Positions 6,866-12,253 of a DNA stretch of 13,086 nt are shown one piece after another (the stretch's first letter is position 1; every line of letters starts with the position of its first letter). The translations under genes and the position numbers were made by a program. Source of the stretch: Flavobacteriales bacterium UBA2426 (lineage in GTDB: Bacteria > Bacteroidota > Bacteroidia > Flavobacteriales_F > PHOS-HE28); NCBI GenBank assembly GCA_002342985.1, contig DDRC01000008.1, positions 1-13,086 on the forward strand, given 5' to 3'. The notes beneath the pieces were generated by a model. The model worked only from the letters and a program-made list of their open reading frames with translations. It made no database searches and was not told the origin of the DNA.

Positions 6866-8494
6866 TCATTCCGCCACCACGCGCCGTGCCAGCACCGGTG
6901 CGCCGTGCCGCAAGGCCAGCAGGACATAGATGCCGGCTGGCAGGCCGTCCCGTTCAACGGTCATCCGCTCGCCCTGCGGACGGCCCAGCCGACGCACCGT
7001 GCGGCCGTGGATATCGGTGAGCACGAGGTCGGAGTCCCGGGCGCCCGGCCCGGTCTCCAGCAGGAAGCGTGCGCTGAACGGATTGGGGCTGGGCGCCCCG
7101 ATGAGGGGGGCTGCCGCCTCAGCCATGCCCACGGTGTTGCTGTATTTCTGCGTGACCAGGTGCGAGCGTCCTGCGGCATCCATGGAGATGCCGGCGACGT
7201 AGATGGCCGACGGCGTGACGGCGATGCTGGTGAGCGCATCGTCGCCGGAGTCCGGGCCGTCGTACCGCAGCTCCCCGATCAGCGTGCCCTCCGGACTCAC
7301 CTTGGTGATGCTGAAATCGTAGTGGGTGGTGATGCCGGCATGCTGGCTCTGGCCGGCGGCGTACGCATTCAGCGCATCATCCAAGGCGATGGCGTTGCCC
7401 ATGTCGCACGAGTTGGCATCCTGGTAGGCATAGCGATCGGACCAGGCAAGGGTGCCGGATGCATCCAGCTTGAGGGTGAGGACATCGCAATTGGTGTAGG
7501 TGGGCCCCAGGTAGTCGGGACCGGCGATGCGCCCCGTGGCCCGGATGCTCCCTTCGGCATCGATGGCCAGGGCATTGCATTCATCGGCCGAGACGTTCCA
7601 CGGGAGGTTGGAGGGGTGCTCGTAGAGCCAGTCGGTGGTGGCGTCGGGCCGGATGCGCATGATGCGGTACCGGCCGAACACGCCCGCGTAGCCGTAGCCG
7701 TCATCGTCGATGGCGTAGCATTGGGCGCTGCCGAAGCCCTGTATGCCCGGGCCCTCGGCATGGGCGATCAGCGTGCCGTCCGCGCTCACCACAGTCTGCG
7801 TGAAGCCGGCGCTGCCGATGTACGGCCAGTAGTGCCCGAGCACGCGGATGCCATCATCCAGCACCTTCACCAGGCGGCCGCTGCAATCGTATTCGTCTGC
7901 CGCGCCGAGCACATGCGCCCAGAGCAGGGCCCCCTCCGGCGAGAGCTTCTGCACGAGCAGCTTGGCGGGCCTCAGGGTGTCAATGGCCGCATAGCCGGTC
8001 ACGTAGATGGAGCCGTCCGCATCCAGCGCGATTGCGACGCCGGCATCCGGTCGCTGCACGCCGCCATCGAAGGTGTAGGTCCAGGCCGCTTCGCCATCGG
8101 GCGTCACCTTGATGACGGCCAGGTCGGTATCGGCGCTGTCCACGCGTGCATAGCCGGTAGCGATGACGGCGCCCGCGGCATCGACCGCAGCGGCGGCGAG
8201 GTGATCGTACGAGCCGGAAGGGCCATCCCAGGTGAAGGTCCAGAGCGCATCGCCGGAATCCGTGTAGCGCGCGATGAGGAAGTCGCTCTCCGATGCCCCT
8301 TCCAGGGTATTGCCGGCCACGAGGAGATCCGAATCGGGTGCCCGGAACAGCTGCGGGGCATCGCTGGTGTACCACGTGAAGCCGGTGAGGATGCTCCGCG
8401 TCCACTCCAAGGGCGTTTGGGCCGCGGCCCCGAGCGCGGTGAGCGCCAGCGCTGCGGCGATCGCGCGGGCAGGGACGGTGGGCGGGGTTGGCAT
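6866..8494 (-). CDS. T9SS-secreted beta-propeller repeat protein
   Basis: A 542-residue secreted protein. A signal peptide (1-26, ending GAAAQ) directs Sec export. The body (about 45-450) holds repeated SBBP/YncE-like blades: recurring units of the form A-I-A-L-D-x-x-G-S-I-Y-V-T-G (about 154-167) and D-L-A-V-I-K-V-T-P-D-G-E-x-x-W (about 124-138) appear roughly every 50-55 residues and are typical of beta-propeller repeat proteins. The C-terminus is a type A T9SS sorting domain: PSPNPFS (468-474), a D-I-H-G-R-T-V-R-R-L stretch (about 494-503), and GLPAGIYVLL (about 517-526), so it is exported through the outer membrane by the Por machinery. No catalytic domain is visible; such proteins often serve as surface or binding proteins. 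The ATG at 8494 begins the signal peptide. The gene may be driven by a box at 8505-8512 and is followed by the hydrolase gene. Confidence 0.9.
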   Translation of the reverse strand: MPTPPTVPARAIAAALALTALGAAAQTPLEWTRSILTGFTWYTSDAPQLFRAPDSDLLVAGNTLEGASESDFLIARYTDSGDALWTFTWDGPSGSYDHLAAAAVDAAGAVIATGYARVDSADTDLAVIKVTPDGEAAWTYTFDGGVQRPDAGVAIALDADGSIYVTGYAAIDTLRPAKLLVQKLSPEGALLWAHVLGAADEYDCSGRLVKVLDDGIRVLGHYWPYIGSAGFTQTVVSADGTLIAHAEGPGIQGFGSAQCYAIDDDGYGYAGVFGRYRIMRIRPDATTDWLYEHPSNLPWNVSADECNALAIDAEGSIRATGRIAGPDYLGPTYTNCDVLTLKLDASGTLAWSDRYAYQDANSCDMGNAIALDDALNAYAAGQSQHAGITTHYDFSITKVSPEGTLIGELRYDGPDSGDDALTSIAVTPSAIYVAGISMDAAGRSHLVTQKYSNTVGMAEAAAPLIGAPSPNPFSARFLLETGPGARDSDLVLTDIHGRTVRRLGRPQGERMTVERDGLPAGIYVLLALRHGAPVLARRVVAE

Positions 8495-8504
8495 GGCGGC
8501 AGGG

Positions 8505-8512
8505 TGAAGGTA
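8505..8512 (-). promoter_or_regulatory. putative -7 box for the T9SS protein gene
   Basis: On the minus strand TACCTTCA ends 10 nt before the ATG at 8494. The same octamer occurs before the EF-G gene (10800-10807), and TACCTTCG occurs before the 69-aa gene. No spaced -33 TTG is seen; the strong hairpin at 8519-8554 occupies that position. Transcription would start close to the start codon. Confidence 0.45.
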
Positions 8513-8518
8513 GGTGAG

Positions 8519-8554
8519 CGCGCGCGCCCCGCGGTTTCCCGCAGGGCGCGCGCG
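8519..8554 (-). terminator. long GC hairpin after the EF-G paralogue
   Basis: A 16-bp inverted repeat with a single C/A mismatch (8519-8534 with 8539-8554) closes a 4-nt loop. It lies 18 nt after the EF-G paralogue stop (minus strand) and just before the next gene's putative promoter. There is no T-run on either strand. It looks like a terminator for the EF-G gene, or possibly a barrier protecting the T9SS gene promoter. Confidence 0.7.
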
Positions 8555-8571
8555 GTCGGACTGCATGGCAA

Positions 8572-10701
8572 CTAGGCCAGCACCTCTTCCTCCTTGTGCC
8601 CGCTCACCAGCCTGTGCTGCAGCTCGGCCGGCACGGCTTGGTAGGCATGGAACTTCTCGGTGTAGGTGCCGCGCCCCTGCGTGAGGCTCCGCAGCGCGGT
8701 GCTGTAGCGGTCCAGCTCGGCCAGCGGGGTCAGCGTCCGGATGATCTGGTAGCGGCCGCTGCTGTCCACGCCCATCACGATGCTGCGGCGGCCCTGCAGG
8801 TCGGTCATCACATCGCCCATGAGGTCGGCGGGCACGCGCACCTCCAGCTCCTGGATGGGTTCCATCAGCTGCGGGTCGGCCATGGTGAAGGCCTCGCGGA
8901 AGGCCTGCAGCCCGGCGATCTTGAAGCTGATGTCGTTGCTGTCCACGGGGTGCATCTTGCCATCGAAGACCACCACGCGGATGTCGCGCGCGGGCGATCC
9001 GGTGAGCGGGCCGCGCTCCATCTTCTCCATGACGCCCTTGAGGATGCTGGGCATGAACTTGTTGTCGATGACGCCGCCCACGATGCAGTTGTAGAAGACC
9101 AGCTTGCCGCCGGTGGGCAGCTCGAGCTCCTCCTTGCCGCGCACGCTCACGCCGGTGGGCTCGGGCATGCCCTCGTGCCACGGCTCGATCCGCAGGTGCA
9201 CCTCGCCGAACTGCCCGCTGCCGCCCGTCTGCTTCTTGTGACGATAGCTCGCCTCGGCGCCCTTGCGGATGGTCTCGCGGTAGGGGATGCGCGGGCTGCT
9301 GAAGGCGCAGTCGACCCTGTAGTGGTGGTTGAGCTTCCACTTCAGCAGGCTCAGGTGCAGCTCGCCCTGCGCGCCCACCAGCTGCTGGCCCGTCTCGCGG
9401 CTGTACTGGAGCACGATGGTGGGGTCCTCCTTCTGGATCTCGACCAGCGCGGCGTGCAGCTTCTCCTCCAGCTTCAGGTCGGTGGCCCTGATCACCTGCC
9501 GCAGGCGCGGCTCGGGGAAGGCGATGGGCTGCAGCTTCACCGCCTTGCCGGGCGCATGCAGCGTGTGGGCCGTGGCGGTGTCCTTCAGCTTGATGGTGCC
9601 TCCGATGTCGCCGGCCGCGAGCTTCTCCACCGGCTTGCGCTCCTTGCCGTCGACGATGAAGAGCTGGTTGAGCCGCTCGGTGCTGCCGGTGTTGTCGTTC
9701 ACCAGCTCCATGCCTTCGGCCACCTCGCCGCTCATCACCTTGAAGAGCGTGATGTGGCCCGCCTTGGGCTCGATCATGGTCTTGAAGGTGAAGAGCACCG
9801 GCGGACCGTCAGCGCGGCATTCGAGCGTGCCGCCGTCGGCGCGCTCCTCGGCGGGCATCTCCAGCGCTGCGGGCGCCACATTGTCGATGAAGCCCATGAG
9901 GCGTCCGCTGCCCATGTTGCGCAGCGCGCTCAGGCAGAACACGGGGAAGCAGGTCCGTTTCATCATGCCCTGCTTCAGACCCTTGCGCATCTCGTCCTCA
10001 TCGAGCTCGCCCTTGTCGAAGTAGTGCTCCATCAGGGTCTCGTCGTTCTCGGCCGCTTTCTCCACCAGCTCCTTGTGCAGCGCGTTGGCCTTCTCCAGCT
10101 CATGGGCGGGGATGGGCTGCTTCTCGGGCTTGCCGCCGGCGTCCTTGAAGACATACATGGTCATCTTCAGCAGATCGATGATGCGGTGGAAGCCGTCGCC
10201 CTGCTCCATGGGATACTGCATCACGGTGACGGCCGGGCCGAAGTGCTCCTTCGCCTGGCCCACGGTGGCCTCGAAATCGGCGTTGGGATGGTCGAGCTGG
10301 TTCACGCCGATGATCACCGGACGGTCATAGCGCTGCAAATGCTCCCAAACCAGGTCGGTGCCCACCTCCACGCCATGATGGGCGTTGAGCAGCAGCACGC
10401 AGGTATCGGCCACGCGAAGGGCGGGGATGGTCTCGCCCACCAGGTCGTCGAGGCCCGGGGTATCGATGATGTTGATCTTGTAGCCCTGCCACTCGGTGTG
10501 GAGCACGGTGCTGTAGACGCTGCTGCCGCGCTCATGCTCCAGTTCGTGGTAGTCGCTCACGGTGTTCCTGTCCTCGACTCGGCCGCGGCGTTGGATCAGA
10601 CCCGCTTCGAAGAGCATGGTTTCGGCCAGCGTGGTCTTGCCGCATCCGTGGGATCCCAGGAGGACGATGTTCTTGATGTGCTTGGCATCGAAGACTCTCA
10701 T
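8572..10701 (-). CDS. EF-G paralogue with altered GTPase motifs (EF-G2-like)
   Basis: A 709-residue protein with the full five-domain EF-G layout: GTP-binding domain with G' insert (1-290), domain II (about 300-395), III (about 400-470), IV with the HKKQTGGSGQFG signature (about 489-500), and V to the end. It probably acts on the ribosome. The GTPase motifs deviate: G1 is GSHGCGKT (16-23, classical AHIDAGKT), G2 reads ERGSSV instead of ERGITI, G3 is DTPGL (80-84) with the catalytic His of DTPGH replaced by Leu, and G4 is NQLD (134-137) instead of NKxD. The NQLDH and DxxDD(L/F)VG features match, from memory, a Bacteroidota EF-G paralogue class; a Bacteroides EF-G2 is described as working without GTP hydrolysis under starvation. 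That this protein behaves alike is inference. It has its own promoter-like box and terminator. This is not the housekeeping fusA. Confidence 0.93.
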   Translation of the reverse strand: MRVFDAKHIKNIVLLGSHGCGKTTLAETMLFEAGLIQRRGRVEDRNTVSDYHELEHERGSSVYSTVLHTEWQGYKINIIDTPGLDDLVGETIPALRVADTCVLLLNAHHGVEVGTDLVWEHLQRYDRPVIIGVNQLDHPNADFEATVGQAKEHFGPAVTVMQYPMEQGDGFHRIIDLLKMTMYVFKDAGGKPEKQPIPAHELEKANALHKELVEKAAENDETLMEHYFDKGELDEDEMRKGLKQGMMKRTCFPVFCLSALRNMGSGRLMGFIDNVAPAALEMPAEERADGGTLECRADGPPVLFTFKTMIEPKAGHITLFKVMSGEVAEGMELVNDNTGSTERLNQLFIVDGKERKPVEKLAAGDIGGTIKLKDTATAHTLHAPGKAVKLQPIAFPEPRLRQVIRATDLKLEEKLHAALVEIQKEDPTIVLQYSRETGQQLVGAQGELHLSLLKWKLNHHYRVDCAFSSPRIPYRETIRKGAEASYRHKKQTGGSGQFGEVHLRIEPWHEGMPEPTGVSVRGKEELELPTGGKLVFYNCIVGGVIDNKFMPSILKGVMEKMERGPLTGSPARDIRVVVFDGKMHPVDSNDISFKIAGLQAFREAFTMADPQLMEPIQELEVRVPADLMGDVMTDLQGRRSIVMGVDSSGRYQIIRTLTPLAELDRYSTALRSLTQGRGTYTEKFHAYQAVPAELQHRLVSGHKEEEVLA

Positions 10702-10799
10702 GGCACAAAGGGTTTGGGGTGGATGTTGGGGTCACATGCCACCGTGGAGGTCCCTCCGGGCCATGGGTCACGGTCCGGAACGGACGCGCGGAGGACGGC

Positions 10800-10831
10800 T
10801 GAAGGTAGCAACCCTGTTGCGCCGAAAACAA
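10800..10831 (-). promoter_or_regulatory. putative promoter for the EF-G paralogue
   Basis: On the minus strand TTG (10829-10831) is followed 21 nt later by TACCTTCA (10800-10807), which fits the Bacteroidota TTG / TAnnTTTG arrangement and spacing well. It lies about 100 nt upstream of the ATG at 10701, implying a long 5' leader of about 90 nt. A second box, CCCTTTG, ends 6 nt before the ATG and could give a near-leaderless transcript. Confidence 0.55.
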
Positions 10832-10849
10832 GCATCCGTCAGTGCCGGG

Positions 10850-10890
10850 CCGCAAAAGCAGAAGGCCCGCTGGTGGCGGGCCCGATGCGG
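10850..10890 (-). terminator. hairpin terminator after the 69-aa gene
   Basis: A 7-bp GC stem (GGCCCGC 10864-10870 with GCGGGCC 10876-10882, loop TGGTG) follows the stop of the small gene by about 22 nt on the minus strand. It is trailed on that strand by a T-rich stretch (TTCTGCTTTTGC), as in an intrinsic terminator. An outer CCGCA/TGCGG pairing (10850-10854 with 10886-10890) extends it. It separates the small gene from the EF-G promoter. Confidence 0.65.
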
Positions 10891-10904
10891 AAGAGCAAAA
10901 GCGC

Positions 10905-11114
10905 TCAGTTGAGCGATTCCATGGCCCTGCTGCCCTGCAGGCGCTTGAAGCGGGCCAGCACCTCGTCGTAGTTGGCGGGGAGGTTGAGTTCCTTCATGGG
11001 GTCGAAGGCGAACTTGCCATCAGCCTGATAGCCGGGCTTCTGCACGGCCTGCTCGTTGGAGGCCTCGGTCGGTTTTTCCTCGCCCGAAGGCTGGGCATTC
11101 GCAGGGGTCTTCAT
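10905..11114 (-). CDS. small hypothetical protein, 69 aa
   Basis: A 69-residue reading frame starting at the ATG at 11114; a GTG one codon upstream (11117) is possible. The first 35 residues are Pro/Glu/Ala/Gln-rich and probably disordered. The C-terminal half contains FAFDPMKELNLPANYDEV and a basic, amphipathic helical end LARFKRLQGSRAMESLN. There is no signal peptide or membrane segment. I recognise no family. That it is real is supported by its own promoter-like box upstream (11179-11186), a terminator-like hairpin directly after it, and the contrast of a lower-GC, A/T-containing leader. It lies upstream of, and in the same direction as, the EF-G paralogue gene but is separated from it by the terminator. 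Function unknown; a short docking or regulatory peptide is possible but unproven. Confidence 0.6.
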   Translation of the reverse strand: MKTPANAQPSGEEKPTEASNEQAVQKPGYQADGKFAFDPMKELNLPANYDEVLARFKRLQGSRAMESLN

Positions 11115-11178
11115 CACGGTTCCGCTGGTTCGCCTCTTTATAACACAGCCGGAGCCGCATCGTTCATCAGAAGCATGG

Positions 11179-11209
11179 CGAAGGTAGGCGGTGCGGCCGT
11201 CCGTGTAAA
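11179..11209 (-). promoter_or_regulatory. putative promoter for the 69-aa gene
   Basis: On the minus strand TACCTTCG (11179-11186) matches the recurring box here. TTTA (11206-11209) lies 19 nt upstream of it, a weak counterpart to the -33 TTG. The box is 64 nt from the ATG at 11114. It is divergent from the promoter box at 11271. Confidence 0.45.
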
Positions 11210-11270
11210 GGGGCGCGCGCGGCAGGTGCGTGCCAGGGTTGGGATCCCGAAGCGTCCGGGGCCGGTCGCT

Positions 11271-11278
11271 TACCTTTC
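11271..11278 (+). promoter_or_regulatory. putative -7 box for the outer-membrane protein gene
   Basis: TACCTTTC, followed by G, lies 21 nt before the ATG at 11300 and is close to TAnnTTTG. The nearest upstream TTG (11239-11241) is 29 nt away, longer than usual. The divergent intergenic region 11115-11299 holds this and the minus-strand promoter. Confidence 0.45.
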
Positions 11279-11299
11279 GATCCGCCCAACCTCTTGCCC

Positions 11300-11959
11300 A
11301 TGCACCGCATCCTGCTGCCGCTGCTCCTGCTCGCCTCCGCCGCCGCCCATGCGCAATACAACGCCAAGGGCACCTTCCACGCCGGGATCGGCGGCGCGAT
11401 CGGCGCGCACGGCATCGCGTACGACCAGACCTTCAAGGTGAGCCTCTTCGGCGCCACCATCTCGCAGTCGCGCAGCACCACTGATGCGGCCGCCACCACC
11501 ACCCTGCCGATCGAACTGGGCATGGGGCTCGGCAGGGCGTTCAGCATCGGGCTCTTCCTGGAGCCCGGCGCCTATGTCGACTCCAGCGGCTCGGCGGCCA
11601 CCAATGCCCTGCTGCTCGTGGGCCTGCAGCCGCGCTTCTACCTGGTGAACAAGGACCGCTTCGCGTGGATGGCCTCCCTGCAGCTCGGGGCATCGGCGCT
11701 GCGGATCCAGCGCGAGGAGGGCGCGGTGAAGGAGGATGCGCGCTATTCCGGCGCGGCGGTGGGCTTGGGCACCGGCGTGGGGCTGAAGTTCACCGATGCC
11801 TTCGGGCTCGAGTTCCATGTGCGCTACATGGGCACGGTGATGGACCTGAAGGCCCGCGAGGTGAACGATCGGAGCACGATGGATTTCTATGAGGCCACCT
11901 TGCGCTCGGGCGGTGTGTTGGCCCAGCTGGGCCTGGCCTTCCATTTCGGTGGGAGCTAG
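11300..11959 (+). CDS. small outer-membrane beta-barrel protein
   Basis: A 219-residue protein with a clear signal peptide (1-19, ending AHA before Q). The rest is built of alternating hydrophobic and polar residues with glycine and aromatic residues, as in small outer-membrane beta-barrels of Bacteroidota (PorT/OmpW-like group). Strand-like segments include GTFHAGIGGAIGAH, LPIELGMGLGRAF, ALLLVGLQPRFYLV, AAVGLGTGVGLKF, LEFHVRYMGTVMDL and GVLAQLGLAFHF at the end. The near-terminal aromatic FHF pattern is typical of barrel C-termini, followed here by GGS. The ATG at 11300 starts the signal peptide; a TTG two codons upstream is unlikely. It is divergent from the 69-aa gene, and its stop is only 4 nt before the promoter-like box of the riboswitch transcript. 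Precise role is unknown. Confidence 0.82.
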   Translation: MHRILLPLLLLASAAAHAQYNAKGTFHAGIGGAIGAHGIAYDQTFKVSLFGATISQSRSTTDAAATTTLPIELGMGLGRAFSIGLFLEPGAYVDSSGSAATNALLLVGLQPRFYLVNKDRFAWMASLQLGASALRIQREEGAVKEDARYSGAAVGLGTGVGLKFTDAFGLEFHVRYMGTVMDLKAREVNDRSTMDFYEATLRSGGVLAQLGLAFHFGGS

Positions 11960-11963
11960 CACC

Positions 11964-11971
11964 TACATTCG
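11964..11971 (+). promoter_or_regulatory. putative -7 box for the riboswitch transcript
   Basis: TACATTCG begins 4 nt after the stop of the outer-membrane protein gene and fits TAnnTTYR. It would start transcription near 11978, just before the conserved cobalamin riboswitch core. No clear -33 TTG is seen. Confidence 0.45.
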
Positions 11972-11979
11972 GCCCGCGC

Positions 11980-12128
11980 AATGGTTCCCGCCTGCGGGCG
12001 GGATGAAAAGGGAATCCCGTGCGAACCGGGAGCTGTTCCCGCAGCTGTGAACCGCTGACGCCCGTCGCAATCGCCACTCGCAAGGGGAAGGCGCGATGGG
12101 TAGGGCGGTGAGCCAGAAGACCTGCCAG
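11980..12128 (+). promoter_or_regulatory. cobalamin (B12) riboswitch
   Basis: The conserved adenosyl/aquo-cobalamin aptamer parts occur in order: GGTTCCCG followed by GATGAAAAGGGAATC (11983-12015), the CCCGTGCGAACCGGGAGCTG element with downstream CCCGCAGCTGTGA (12016-12050), a GCCACT...GGGGAAGG element (12073-12091), and the closing B12 box GCCAGAAGACCTGCC (12112-12126). The match to the Rfam cobalamin consensus is close by eye. Cobalamin binding normally shuts off the downstream gene. About 125 nt separate the aptamer from the ATG at 12254, enough for an expression platform. Boundaries are approximate. Confidence 0.95.
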
Positions 12129-12143
12129 TGCGCCTTCGTCATA

Positions 12144-12235
12144 CGGCCACGGGACCATGGCCGCGTCGCTTGCGGTACAGGCGAACGGCCGTTCCCGGGG
12201 TTTCACCATCGAGAACGCCGCGCGGTGAACGCGGC
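12144..12235 (+). promoter_or_regulatory. possible riboswitch expression platform
   Basis: Between aptamer and start codon lie three self-complementary elements: CGGCCA/TGGCCG (12144-12149 with 12158-12163), a perfect 12-nt palindrome GAACGGCCGTTC (12183-12194), and GCCGCG/CGCGGC (12217-12222 with 12230-12235, loop CGGTGAA) ending 18 nt before the ATG. None has a T-run. A stem this close to the start codon could block ribosome entry, so translational control is the more natural reading; this is inference. Confidence 0.4.
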
Positions 12236-12253
12236 AGCCCAATCCTTCCATCC

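Noticed and set aside
6686..8575. 629-residue plus-strand open frame opposite the T9SS protein
   Set aside because: Antisense to a protein with signal peptide, blades and sorting domain; no recognisable motifs.
8596..10971. 791-residue open frame on the plus strand opposite the EF-G paralogue
   Set aside because: It is antisense to a clear EF-G homologue and its translation is Leu/His/Ala/Gly-rich low complexity, as expected for a GC-rich shadow frame.
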